Assembly: GCF_900187405.1 (NCBI RefSeq) | Contig: NZ_LT896716.1 | Location: forward strand, 1,674,001 to 1,738,000 | Direction of reading: 5' to 3' | Source of the DNA: Geobacter sp. DSM 9736 | GTDB lineage: Bacteria > Desulfobacterota > Desulfuromonadia > Geobacterales > Geobacteraceae | Length of the DNA: 64,000 nucleotides | Shown here: positions 23,023-31,675 of the stretch, piece by piece | Layout of the letters: the number at the start of each line of letters is the position of its first letter | How positions within the stretch are numbered: the stretch's first letter is position 1 | Notes under the pieces: generated by a model | Told to the model about the DNA's origin: nothing | The model's database searches: none | Seen by the model: the letters and a program-made list of their open reading frames with translations, nothing else | Translations under genes and position numbers: made by a program

Positions 23023-24048
23023 TCACCCCACATGCCGGTACAGATACTTCCCGATGGTTTCGAGAACGGGAATGGGAAGGCGCGCCATGATCCTGGTGCA
23101 ACCTGCCCCTGCGCTGCCGCTGTCCGTTTCGAAAACCTCCCGCTGAAGATTGAACCGGTAGTAATTGACCGTCTCCTCCCTGCTCCCCCACCCGTTCTTG
23201 AACTGACGCAACCCCTCGTTGCCGGGCTCTGTCCTGCCGAAGGAGAATGAGGAAAAGCCCTCCTCGCTGTAGGAGCGCATGGCTTCCCACATGACGAGGT
23301 TGTTCCCCCGCAGGTGCTGGTAGCTCGGATCGGACGCACCGTACTTGTAAAGAGCGCGGTCTCCGAAGTGGACGAACACCGCACCCGCGATGCAGGTGCC
23401 GCCATGGTACGCCAGATACACCCTTCCCATCCCCTGGGCGATCACGTTCTCGTGCAGTCTTTCGAAGAAAGCCTGGGGCTGCGGCGGAATCCCGTGCTGC
23501 CTTCTGGTGATGCTGTTGAGCCGGCAGAATTCCGAGAGAGCCAGTGGCGAAGTGCCCCGTGTGACGGTGACTCCCTCCTTAACCGCCTTCTTTATGTTGC
23601 GTTTGGTGCTGTCGCGAAGCGCCGCATATGTCTTCTCAGGTCCCTCGGATATGTCGGTCGTGTGCAGGTAATGGAAGCAGAAGCAGGGATTCCCGGCGAA
23701 CATGGAACTGTCGCCCCGGAGTTCCACATATTTCCAACCGGCACTTTTCCCGTAGCCTATCGCCTCCTGCACCACCCCCCTTAGCGGCTCCCCGCGACCT
23801 ATGAGCTCGCAGTAATCGGAGAAGGGAAGGGACACGCCCCGGTTGCCGCTCAGGAAACTGCGTATCTCCATCACGGGCAGGAGCGCTGTAACCCGCTGCT
23901 TCTCCTGCGCCATGAAGTAGACCGGATTGAAGCCGTATGACTCATGCAGTGTCCTGGCCCAGTTCGCCGAATGAAAGAAGGAGTAGCACCCCGTCTCCAG
24001 GACCATGTCGTTCCAGTTTTTCGTTTCCAGCGGATTGATTGTTTTCAT
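23023..24048 (-). CDS. FemAB-like acyltransferase (exosortase-locus type)
   Basis: 341 residues with two GNAT folds. Landmarks are FFHSANWARTLHESYGFNPVYFMAQE at the start, LPFSDYCELIG, LRDSTKRNIKKAVKEGVTV (a FemAB hallmark), KYGASDPSYQHLRGNNLVMWEAM, and FGRTEPGNEGLRQFKNGWGS near the C-terminus. The family in PEP-CTERM/exosortase polysaccharide loci is thought to add an aminoacyl or acyl group to the polymer or lipid intermediate; the real donor is not known. It lies 149 bases after the aminotransferase and just before the deacetylase, in one operon. Cytoplasmic. Confidence 0.85.
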   Translation of the reverse strand: MKTINPLETKNWNDMVLETGCYSFFHSANWARTLHESYGFNPVYFMAQEKQRVTALLPVMEIRSFLSGNRGVSLPFSDYCELIGRGEPLRGVVQEAIGYGKSAGWKYVELRGDSSMFAGNPCFCFHYLHTTDISEGPEKTYAALRDSTKRNIKKAVKEGVTVTRGTSPLALSEFCRLNSITRRQHGIPPQPQAFFERLHENVIAQGMGRVYLAYHGGTCIAGAVFVHFGDRALYKYGASDPSYQHLRGNNLVMWEAMRSYSEEGFSSFSFGRTEPGNEGLRQFKNGWGSREETVNYYRFNLQREVFETDSGSAGAGCTRIMARLPIPVLETIGKYLYRHVG

Positions 24049-24197
24049 TGGATACCCGGCTTAAAAGCTGCGAGCAGGCAAGATGCGGCCCTGCCTAACG
24101 GATGCAGAGGAACGGAGGAAACGGAGAGTGAATCAGGTCGGCAGCAGTCGGTTTACCCTCTCCGTACCTCCGGGGTTTGAGTGTCACGCGTACTTGA

Positions 24198-25325
24198 TCA
24201 GGCTATCTTGCGGCAGTCGCGAGCGGCGAAGTAATCCTTGATAGTCTCAGCGACATATTCCACCTGGCTTGCCTCCATCTCCGGGAAGAGCGGAAGGGAT
24301 ACGAACTCCTCACCATGCCGCTCGGCGACGGGAAAGGAGCCTTTCCCGAGTTGCAGCGAGCTGTATGCCTCCTGCAGATGGACCGGAACCGGATAGTGGA
24401 TGCCGCAGCCGATCCCCTTGGCGGTGAGTGCCTGCATGAAGCTCTCGCGATCCTTCACCCGCACTGCGAAGATGTGGAATACATGGCGGACGTACTCCAT
24501 CTCCCGTGGCAGGACAACCTCCTCGACCCCCTGGAGAAGAGCGCAATATCGCTTGGCGTGGGCACGACGCTTCTCGTTCCAGGCATCCAGATACTTCAGC
24601 TTCACGCTCAGCACCGCCCCCTGAATGCCGTCCATCCTGCTGTTGACGCCCACCACATTGTGGTAGTACTTCTGGGACTGGCCATGATCGCGCAGCATCT
24701 TTATCCTGTCGGCCAGCTGCGGGTCGCCGGTCACCACACCGCCGGCTTCTCCGTAGGCACCCAGGTTCTTTCCGGGATAGAAACTGAAGCATCCGGCGTC
24801 ACCGATGGTACCGGCAACTTTACCTTTGTACGCCGCGCCATGAGCCTGGCAGGCATCCTCTATGACATAAAGGCCGTGTTTGCGGGCGATGGCCATGATC
24901 GGGTCCATATCGGCCGGCTGGCCGAAGAGGTGCACCGGGATGACCGCCTTGGTTCGGGGAGTTATGGCCGCTTCGATAAGCTGCGGGTTCATCGTGTAAC
25001 TCTGCTCGTCCACGTCGACGAACACCGGATCGGCGCCGCAGAGGCTGATAGCCTCCACCGTTGCGATAAAGGTGTTCGGCACGGTTATCACCTCGTCTCC
25101 CGGCCCTATCCCGAGACCCAGAAGCGCCAGCCAGAGTGCCTCGGTGCCGCTGCCGACACCGATGGAAGCACCGCAACCGCAGAAGGAAGCAAACTCGTCC
25201 TCGAACTGGGATACGTATTTGCCGCCGGAGAAAGCGCATGCCGTAATCACCTGCTGCATCGCATCGTTGATCTCACGCGAGATCGTCTGGTATTGAGCCT
25301 TGAGATCAAGGAATGGAATATTCAT
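24198..25325 (-). CDS. DegT/DnrJ/EryC1-family sugar aminotransferase
   Basis: 375 residues, PLP-dependent. IPFLDLKAQYQTI start, GSGTEALWLALLGLGIGPGDEVI, EDACQAHGA, and SFYPGKNLGAYGEAGGV with the PLP-binding lysine, which indicates an aminotransferase and not a dehydratase. With the Gfo/Idh oxidoreductase and the left-handed beta-helix acetyltransferase encoded upstream, it forms a WbpB-WbpD-WbpE-like set. That set turns UDP-GlcNAc-uronic acid into its 3-amino, then 3-acetamido derivative. Its ATG lies 20 bases inside the acetyltransferase gene, so the two are translationally coupled. Confidence 0.9.
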   Translation of the reverse strand: MNIPFLDLKAQYQTISREINDAMQQVITACAFSGGKYVSQFEDEFASFCGCGASIGVGSGTEALWLALLGLGIGPGDEVITVPNTFIATVEAISLCGADPVFVDVDEQSYTMNPQLIEAAITPRTKAVIPVHLFGQPADMDPIMAIARKHGLYVIEDACQAHGAAYKGKVAGTIGDAGCFSFYPGKNLGAYGEAGGVVTGDPQLADRIKMLRDHGQSQKYYHNVVGVNSRMDGIQGAVLSVKLKYLDAWNEKRRAHAKRYCALLQGVEEVVLPREMEYVRHVFHIFAVRVKDRESFMQALTAKGIGCGIHYPVPVHLQEAYSSLQLGKGSFPVAERHGEEFVSLPLFPEMEASQVEYVAETIKDYFAARDCRKIA

Positions 25326-25824
25326 ACGCTCTCTCCTTCTCGATGTTTTTTTCCTGCCTGTTGAGTATACGTGCCGGGTTTCCCGCTACCACGGCCCCCG
25401 CAGGCACATCCTTGGTTACTACGCTCCCCGCCCCGACAATGGCATTCTCACCGATGGTTATGCCGCACAGGAGAGTGGCGCTGGAACCCACGGAAGCCCC
25501 CTTCCTGATGTAGGTCATGCCGCATTGCCAGTCCGCCTCCGTCTGAAGACTTCCGTCGGTGTTGGTTGCACGGGGATAGAGGTCATTGATGAAGGTGACG
25601 TTGTGTCCGATGAAGACGTTGTCCTCGATGATCACCCCTTCGCAGATGAACGTGTGGCTTGAGATCTTGCAGTTGTTGCCGATCCTCGCGTTCTTCTGGA
25701 TTTCGACGAAAGCCCCTATCTTGGTGTTGTCGCCGACCTCACAGCCGTACATGTTGATGAACTTCGTCAATTTGACGTTTTCGCCGAGTTTTACGTCATC
25801 GGCAATGCACAGGAATTCGCCCAT
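25306..25824 (-). CDS. Left-handed beta-helix N-acetyltransferase (WbpD/WlbB-like)
   Basis: 172 residues made of hexapeptide repeats (for example VGDNTKIGAFVEIQKNARIG, NVFIGHNVTFINDLYPRA, GITIGENAIVGAGSVVTKDV) and closing with VVAGNPARIL, typical of sugar N-acetyltransferases. Position between the Gfo/Idh oxidoreductase and the aminotransferase points to acetylation of the 3-amino group of the UDP-uronic acid. It should be a cytoplasmic trimer using acetyl-CoA. Ribosome site AAAAGGAG stands 6 bases before the ATG. Confidence 0.88.
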   Translation of the reverse strand: MGEFLCIADDVKLGENVKLTKFINMYGCEVGDNTKIGAFVEIQKNARIGNNCKISSHTFICEGVIIEDNVFIGHNVTFINDLYPRATNTDGSLQTEADWQCGMTYIRKGASVGSSATLLCGITIGENAIVGAGSVVTKDVPAGAVVAGNPARILNRQEKNIEKERAYEYSIP

Positions 25825-25884
25825 CTGCTGCTCCTTTTCATTTCATGGATTTAACGGGTGCCTGGACAGCCTCTCCACGGACGC

Positions 25885-26889
25885 TTACAGGTAAACCACC
25901 TCGCCACCCCTCTTGAGGGATTTAATCGTAGATTGAAGCATGCGCACGATCCGCAGCCCCGCTTGGCCGTCGTTGATCGGCGTCTTTCCGTTGATGATGC
26001 AGTCGATGAAGTAATCGACCTCGACCTTCAGCGCTTCGTTCTGCTCCACCTTGGGAGCCCACATGTCGCCGGAACGGTAGCTGACGCGCATGTCGTAGGA
26101 AGCTTCCTGGCCGAATGTTTCCACTCCACGGTCATAGATCCTGATCTTCTCGTCCGGAGCCAGGTCGTTCCAGACAAGCATCTTCTTGTCCCCACCTATG
26201 AGAGTGGTTCTTATTTTCACCGGGGAGAGCCAGTTCACATTGATGTGGGCGATCAGGTTATCCGAGAAGTAGAGGGTGATGTATGCCACATCCTCCAGCT
26301 TGCTGTGAAAATGGGCGGTGCCGCTGGCCATGATCGCCACGGGCTTCTTGTTGATGAGATGGTCCATGATTGAGAGGTCGTGGGGCGCCAGATCCCAGAC
26401 CACATTGACATCTTTCTGGAATAGTCCGAGGTTTATGCGGATCGAGTCGAAGTAATAGAGGTCTCCCAGCACATTCTCTTCGATCAGCTGCTTGATCTTT
26501 CGCACCGATCCCGTGAAGAGAAAGGTGTGGTCGACCATGATCCTGAGGTTCTTTTTGTCCGCCAGTTCGATGAGTTCCTCGGCCTGGTTTATCGAAGCGG
26601 TGAAGGGCTTCTCTATGAAGATGTGCTTCCCGTTCTCCAGAGCGACCTTCGCCAACTCGTAGTGGGTCGAGACGGGAGTCACGATCACTACCGCATCGAT
26701 GTCCGGCGACCTGAGAATCTCGTTGCAGTCGGAAGTGGTATGAATCCCAGGATGTGCTCTTCTCGCCCTCTGCAGGGCGTTGTGCTCCAAATCGCATATG
26801 GCTGCTACCTGGGTTTCGCCGTGGCCGATGAAATTCCGAACCACATTGGGACCCCAGTAGCCGTAACCTATGATTCCCACGCGTATCAT
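25885..26889 (-). CDS. Gfo/Idh/MocA-family oxidoreductase (WbpB/WlbA-like)
   Basis: 334 residues. N-terminal Rossmann fold opens MIRVGIIGYGYWGPNVVRNF (GXGXXG); HIFIEKPFTASINQAEEL carries the catalytic Glu-Lys-Pro; the C-terminal alpha-beta domain has VWDLAPHDLSIMDHLI. It most resembles enzymes that oxidise C3 of UDP-GlcNAc-uronic acid. It starts the three-gene amino-uronic acid set. ATG at 26889 with GGGGGTG close upstream; an apparent 44-residue extension is non-coding in character. The 113 bp before it hold no gene. Confidence 0.87.
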   Translation of the reverse strand: MIRVGIIGYGYWGPNVVRNFIGHGETQVAAICDLEHNALQRARRAHPGIHTTSDCNEILRSPDIDAVVIVTPVSTHYELAKVALENGKHIFIEKPFTASINQAEELIELADKKNLRIMVDHTFLFTGSVRKIKQLIEENVLGDLYYFDSIRINLGLFQKDVNVVWDLAPHDLSIMDHLINKKPVAIMASGTAHFHSKLEDVAYITLYFSDNLIAHINVNWLSPVKIRTTLIGGDKKMLVWNDLAPDEKIRIYDRGVETFGQEASYDMRVSYRSGDMWAPKVEQNEALKVEVDYFIDCIINGKTPINDGQAGLRIVRMLQSTIKSLKRGGEVVYL

Positions 26890-27002
26890 ACACACCCCCT
26901 TTTTTATCGAAGAATTCAGGAGACGGAAGTCAGGAGTCAGGAGCCGGTCGTCGCTCCCGAACCTAAAGGGGTCATTCTGAATTCCGGTAGTTGTATTGGA
27001 TG

Positions 27003-28157
27003 TCAGTAAGCTCCCCGGCATTTAAGTACTGCCAGCGGCGTTTCGAGAAGTATCCGTATGTCGAGCCACAGCGACCATTCACGGATGTATTTCAGATCCA
27101 TCCGCACCATCCCGTCGAAGGTGGTAAGGCTTCGCCCCTTCACCTGCCAGAGCCCTGTGATCCCGGGCTTTCGTTTCATGAGCCGGTTGCGGTGCCACAC
27201 ATCGTAATCCTTGAACTCGTAGAGGATCGGCGGACGCGGCCCCACCAGCGACATCTGGCCTGCCAGCACGTTGAAGAACTGGGGGAGTTCATCGAGGCTC
27301 GTCTTGCGAAGGAACCTTCCGAGAGGTGTTATGCGGGGGTCGTTGGTTATCTTGAAGACCTTACCCTCCCCCTCCTTGCCGTAGCTCTTACCGGCCATGA
27401 GCTGGCTGATGTACTCACGGTGAATGCGATCGTCGCTGTTGACGTACATCGAACGGAACTTGAGGAAGGTGAATTTCCTGCCGAACTGGCCGATGCGCTC
27501 CTGCCTGAACAGGACCGGTCCGCGGGAGGTCAGTTTTATGAGAAGGGGAATGCCGAGGAAAAAGGGGAGAAACAGGATAATGCCGACAATGCTTCCGGTA
27601 ATGTCCATCAGCCGCTTCACCACATCGGAAAGGTCGACGGTTTCCTCTTTACCGGTTTCGGGATAGAAACGGGAGTTGATGAAATCTTCCGGCTTTTTCA
27701 CATCTAGTTCTTCCGGGAAGATGTGACAGGTGATCCTGATGGTCGCCATCATCTCGGGCGTGAGGGCCTGCAGGAGATTCTCGCGTATCTTCTTGTGGAT
27801 CGAATCTAGAGAGGATTGCAGTCCTCCTTCGTCAAGGGCGGTGAAAACGACGCCGATCTGACGTTCGTACCGGTACCACCCGCAGATGTCGATATCACGA
27901 ATTGAAGACGCCAGCGCCGGAATGATCCCGTACGGGCTCCTCTCCCCCCCGCTGCGGAATAGCTTCTCCACGTCGAACAGCATCAGACAGATCGGCCTTC
28001 CCGTCCGTTCGGTCCGCCTGCGCTCCAGAGAGAGCATTTCGTGGAAGCAGCACTCTGAGTAAAAGTTGCTGGCATGGCCAACAACCGGCACGTCCCTATG
28101 ACCGGCTTCGTATCCTTCGGGCACATCTCTTCCTGTCCGGAATTTCAGCAGTTTCAT
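27003..28157 (-). CDS. Priming sugar-phosphate transferase with a degenerate GGDEF-like N-terminal domain
   Basis: 384 residues. The C-terminal part (from about 185) is a bacterial sugar transferase: hydrophobic reentrant segment [21 protein letters not shown], then [46 protein letters not shown] and [12 protein letters not shown]. It would link sugar-1-phosphate to undecaprenyl phosphate and start the repeat unit. The N-terminal 180 residues are soluble and look like a cyclase/GGDEF fold ([41 protein letters not shown]). The GGDEF signature is gone, so catalysis is unlikely but nucleotide sensing is possible. The usual WbaP membrane helices are absent. ATG at 28157 follows AGGGTGA. Confidence 0.85.
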   Translation of the reverse strand: MKLLKFRTGRDVPEGYEAGHRDVPVVGHASNFYSECCFHEMLSLERRRTERTGRPICLMLFDVEKLFRSGGERSPYGIIPALASSIRDIDICGWYRYERQIGVVFTALDEGGLQSSLDSIHKKIRENLLQALTPEMMATIRITCHIFPEELDVKKPEDFINSRFYPETGKEETVDLSDVVKRLMDITGSIVGIILFLPFFLGIPLLIKLTSRGPVLFRQERIGQFGRKFTFLKFRSMYVNSDDRIHREYISQLMAGKSYGKEGEGKVFKITNDPRITPLGRFLRKTSLDELPQFFNVLAGQMSLVGPRPPILYEFKDYDVWHRNRLMKRKPGITGLWQVKGRSLTTFDGMVRMDLKYIREWSLWLDIRILLETPLAVLKCRGAY

Positions 28158-28252
28158 GGTTGTCACCCTGTGGAATCGGCTATTTGACACCCTGTAAAGC
28201 TTATTCAGCGGAAAAGAGACTTCAGGCTACGGTTGTGCCGCAACCGGCTATG

Positions 28253-29056
28253 CTACAGGTGCCGGTAGAACGACTTAGGAATGTAGTAGCGCCGCTTGTT
28301 GAGCACCATTCCTATGATGTTTCCTCCATTCTTTTCAATTTTGGCCTTCACGCTCTCCACGACCTGCCAGCGTGTTTTTTCAGCTGCGACCACAAGCACT
28401 ACACCATCGGCGCTCCGGGTAATGGCAAGGCAGTCGGGGGAACTGGTAGCGGCAGAAGAATCTATGAGAACGAAATCGAACTTCTGCTTCAGTTCAAGGA
28501 GAAACCGGTTCGCCACCGGAAGGTTGTAGATGTGTGACGGCAGGGTTGCATCCTGCGCTATAGGGGAGAGGAAGAGGTTGGGTACGCCGGCATAGCATAT
28601 CCCCTTGTCCACCGGCTGGCTCCCCTCGACCACATCCTTCCAGCCGTGCTCATGGGCGATCTCGCAGAACAGATGCTGGGTCGGACGACGGTGCGCCGCA
28701 TCCAGAATGAGAACCGTCTTGCCGAGCTTGGTGGCCAGCAGCTTTGCAAACTCCCGAACGATGGTCGAGACCCCCTCCCCATCCACCGACCCGATGAACT
28801 GGATGATCTTGCGCGGGTAATCGGCAAGGGAGTGAACAATACTCTGATAGAGGCTTACCATCTCCTTTTCGGCATCCAGCTCCACCGAATCGGCCAGGTA
28901 ATCCTCCGGCATGGGGATCTCGGGAATCCTCCGTTTCTGCAACGTCACCGGTTTCTGCTCTTCTACCCTTCCCTGCTCCTCACGGACCGGCTGGGTAGGC
29001 AGTGGCCTCTTCTTCTCCCGCTGTGCCTGCTGCAACGCTTCGTATATATTGCTCAT
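28253..29056 (-). CDS. CpsD/Wzc-like ATPase with altered Walker A motif
   Basis: 267 residues, soluble. MSNIYEALQQAQREKKRP is the usual opening of cytoplasmic CpsD-type partners of Wzz proteins. The P-loop position reads GSVDGEGVST: the essential lysine is valine. The Walker A' region is LILDAAHRRPT and Walker B FDFVLIDSSA. The C-terminus carries RRYYIPKSFY, with few tyrosines compared with true bacterial tyrosine kinases. It is likely to regulate chain length with the Wzz-like protein through protein contact, not necessarily by phosphorylation. It lies 30 bases after the ExeA-type ATPase gene. Confidence 0.83.
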   Translation of the reverse strand: MSNIYEALQQAQREKKRPLPTQPVREEQGRVEEQKPVTLQKRRIPEIPMPEDYLADSVELDAEKEMVSLYQSIVHSLADYPRKIIQFIGSVDGEGVSTIVREFAKLLATKLGKTVLILDAAHRRPTQHLFCEIAHEHGWKDVVEGSQPVDKGICYAGVPNLFLSPIAQDATLPSHIYNLPVANRFLLELKQKFDFVLIDSSAATSSPDCLAITRSADGVVLVVAAEKTRWQVVESVKAKIEKNGGNIIGMVLNKRRYYIPKSFYRHL

Positions 29057-29086
29057 TGTCGTGTACCTGATGCCTTTCTCATGGTG

Positions 29087-30001
29087 TCAGGGAAGAAGCC
29101 CCTCTACTGCGGCTTTCCAGATTCCCAGCGCTCCAACCGCAACAACAGATGAAACTATGAGAATTGTCATCCAGCGGGGGAAACCCGCTTCCTCCTTCTG
29201 CTCCAGGTCCGCCACGATCTCTTTTACCGTCTTCGCCTCGATCCGCTTCTGCTGATATCCGAACCCCGAGATCATGCAGTTGTCGCACAGGACGTTGATG
29301 AGACGCGGAATCCCCTCGGCGTGCCTGACGATCAGCTTGAGAGCGCCCCGGGTGAATACCTCCACCTCGCCCCCCGCGGCTTTGGTCAGCCTGTGGTTGA
29401 TGTAGTCCATGCTCTCGTTCTCGTTGAAGGGCTTGATGACAGCCTTGATCGCAATTCTTTGCTTCAGCTGGCGAAGCTCGTACGACTTGAGCTTCTGCTC
29501 GAACTCAGGCTGCCCGCTGAACACGATCTGGATCAGCTTGTCTGTGGAGGTCTCAAGGTTCGACAGCATCCGCAGGTTTTCCAGTGTCCGCAAGGGCATG
29601 TTCTGAGCCTCGTCGATGACGAGCACCACGTTCCGGCCACTCTTGTAGTAATCTATCAGTATCTGGTGAAGCCGGTTGACCATCTCCACCACATCGTCCG
29701 ATTCGGGTGGGTGCCCCAGATTCTGGTAGATGGTCTGCAGAAGCCCCTTGAATGATATGTTCGAGTTGAAGAGATAGATAATCTTCGTCTGATCGTTATC
29801 CACCTGATCCAGAAACGAACGGAGTATCGTCGTCTTTCCCAGCCCGACCTCGCCGATTACCGCTACGAATCCCTTCCGCTGCTCCACTCCGTATATGATC
29901 GAAGCCAGCGCTTCCTTGTGAGCGTTGCTCAGGAAGAGGAACTCAGGATCGGGAGTGATGTGAAACGGTTCCTTCACAAGGTTGTAAAAGTTCGTGTACA
30001 T
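29087..30001 (-). CDS. ExeA-type AAA ATPase of the exopolysaccharide locus
   Basis: 304 residues. MYTNFYNLVKEPFHITPDPEFLFLS is the family opening; Walker A is GEVGLGKTT, Walker B VLVIDEAQNM, followed by LSNLETSTDKLIQIVFSGQPE and RQLKQRIAIKAVIKPF. The C-terminus ends with one transmembrane helix (WMTILIVSSVVAVGALGIW). This is the ATPase found beside exosortase-type polysaccharide genes; it resembles GspA/ExeA, which helps assemble secretion machinery through the envelope. ATG at 30001 follows AAGGAAGAC. Its role is probably in export-complex assembly. Confidence 0.87.
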   Translation of the reverse strand: MYTNFYNLVKEPFHITPDPEFLFLSNAHKEALASIIYGVEQRKGFVAVIGEVGLGKTTILRSFLDQVDNDQTKIIYLFNSNISFKGLLQTIYQNLGHPPESDDVVEMVNRLHQILIDYYKSGRNVVLVIDEAQNMPLRTLENLRMLSNLETSTDKLIQIVFSGQPEFEQKLKSYELRQLKQRIAIKAVIKPFNENESMDYINHRLTKAAGGEVEVFTRGALKLIVRHAEGIPRLINVLCDNCMISGFGYQQKRIEAKTVKEIVADLEQKEEAGFPRWMTILIVSSVVAVGALGIWKAAVEGLLP

Positions 30002-30066
30002 GTCTTCCTTTTCGAGAGTCTGGAGACCGGTTCCAACCATCGGAAATCCTGGCTCCCGCTCCTTTC

Positions 30067-31539
30067 CTATTCCTTGTACGGAATAACCGCCAGCACGGGA
30101 AGCTCCAGGCGCTTCTCCGCACTTCCCGGAGTCGAGATGGTCTGCGAGACGTTCTCGGTGAGCAGCGCCAAGGCGAGTGCCGCTATCAATCCTATGACCA
30201 TTCCTATCATCAGGTTCATCATCTTCTTGGGCGAAACGGGCTGCAGAGGCGGAACGGCGGCTTGTATCACGCTTATGTTGGCGAGCTTCCGCTTGTTCAT
30301 GTCGTCGGAAATCCGCGCTTCCTCAGCCTTGTCCCTGTAGGTCAGGTAGTTCTTCTCGTTGCTCGCCACTTCCCGCTGAAGGGTCTGCAATTCCTTCTCT
30401 CTCAGGTCGAGTCTTTTTATCTCTCCGTCCACCTGTGCAAATTGCGACCGGATGGTCGACATTTTCGCCCGTTCGGCACTAAGATCCGCCTCGGTCCTCA
30501 GGAGCTCAGTCTCGACCCCCTGGTAAATCGGGCTGTTGGATCGGGATTTCACCCTGTTGTCCTGTTCCTGCTCCTGAAGAAATCTCTCTACCGTCCGTAT
30601 CTCTTCTCTATTGTTCTGGACCAGGGGGCTTTCATCCCGGTACCTGAGCATCAGTTGCTTTTCGTTGAGCTGCAACGCCAGAAGCCGCGCCTTTGCCTCA
30701 GTGATGACCCTGTCTCTTTCAGTCGTTGTAAAATGCTCATTGCTCTGAGCAACCGTCTTGAACTGGGTTCTCACCGTGGCAAGCTTCTTCTGAAGCTCGT
30801 CTGTACGGTGCCTGCTCGCCTTGTAAGCCATGTCCAGGTCGGTTCTTTGCCGAAGCAGCAGCGTTCGCTGCTCCTCTAGGGAGTACACGCCATTTTGCTG
30901 CTTGTAGGCCTGCAGCTTGTCTGCGGAGGTCCTTAGCCTCTGCTCGACCTCTGCAAGCTGCCCTTCGAAGAAGGAGGACCTGGGATCACTGAAGACCTGC
31001 AGATGCTTCTCCTTGAAGAGCTCCACGAGCAGGTTGACCGCTACCGCTGCGACTTTGGGATCTTTATGCCGGAACTTTACCTCCACCACATTTGACTTCC
31101 TGACCGGCTCAGCCTTCAGGCTCTCCTTGAAACGGGCCACAGCAGCGTCTATCGGTTTCATCTCCGCTGGAAGCTTCTTTTTCGCCAGGTCCGGATATAT
31201 CTTCTCGACCGTAAGCGTGTTGATCACTTTCGCCAGCAGATCCGGATTAGTGAGAATGGCGATTTCGGAGTTGATGATCTCCTCCTGACGGAGGTTGAAG
31301 TTCACGGGATTGTTGTCACCGAGGTCCGCCCTGTTAAGATGCTCGCGTCCGATCTTCATCATGACGCTGGTTTTGGCTTCGTACACCGGCGTTGCCAACA
31401 TCGTCGCAACCAGCACCGTCAGGACTACCGCCAGGAAAACCACTACGATCTTGACCTTGTGCTTGAACAGGATCGCAAAGAAGTCCCGTGCGCTGTTATT
31501 AGGCCGAATTTCAGGTTCCATCACTGGATAGTTGACCAT
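30067..31539 (-). CDS. Wzz/GumC-type chain-length determinant
   Basis: 490 residues. A transmembrane helix near the start (VKIVVVFLAVVLTVLVATML) and another near the end (KKMMNLMIGMVIGLIAALALALL) flank a long periplasmic coiled coil (about 170-400). The conserved proline-rich approach to the second helix reads AAVPPLQPVSPKK. It lacks a fused kinase domain; the CpsD-like protein downstream supplies that part. It sets polymer length together with the Wza-like lipoprotein. ATG at 31539 follows CAGGAG with 5 bases. Confidence 0.87.
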   Translation of the reverse strand: MVNYPVMEPEIRPNNSARDFFAILFKHKVKIVVVFLAVVLTVLVATMLATPVYEAKTSVMMKIGREHLNRADLGDNNPVNFNLRQEEIINSEIAILTNPDLLAKVINTLTVEKIYPDLAKKKLPAEMKPIDAAVARFKESLKAEPVRKSNVVEVKFRHKDPKVAAVAVNLLVELFKEKHLQVFSDPRSSFFEGQLAEVEQRLRTSADKLQAYKQQNGVYSLEEQRTLLLRQRTDLDMAYKASRHRTDELQKKLATVRTQFKTVAQSNEHFTTTERDRVITEAKARLLALQLNEKQLMLRYRDESPLVQNNREEIRTVERFLQEQEQDNRVKSRSNSPIYQGVETELLRTEADLSAERAKMSTIRSQFAQVDGEIKRLDLREKELQTLQREVASNEKNYLTYRDKAEEARISDDMNKRKLANISVIQAAVPPLQPVSPKKMMNLMIGMVIGLIAALALALLTENVSQTISTPGSAEKRLELPVLAVIPYKE

Positions 31540-31621
31540 AGATGCTCCTGTCACTGTTCTTTGGGCAATAGTTCACTGCTGCACCCGCTACATGCGACTA
31601 CCGCATGCGGCGGGGGCTTTT

Positions 31622-31661
31622 CAGCCATGGTGTCAGGTCGCTGCTCCTTCCACCATGGCTG
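31622..31661. repeat. 11-bp inverted repeat between the first two exopolysaccharide genes
   Basis: CAGCCATGGTG and CACCATGGCTG are perfect complements separated by 18 bases. It lies in the 136-bp gap between the Wza-like and Wzz-like genes and would form a hairpin in the operon mRNA. No T-run follows on the minus strand, so attenuation would need another factor. Confidence 0.5.
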
Positions 31662-31675
31662 CGCCTATGGAGCTC

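Noticed and set aside
26925-26950. Short direct repeats of GTCAGGAG before the oxidoreductase gene
   Set aside because: Only two partial copies of 8 bases in a region without other signals; may be chance.
27715-27732. TGTGACAGGTGATC, similar to the Crp-type sites
   Set aside because: It lies inside the sugar transferase coding region, lacks the second TCACA arm and is not near a promoter.
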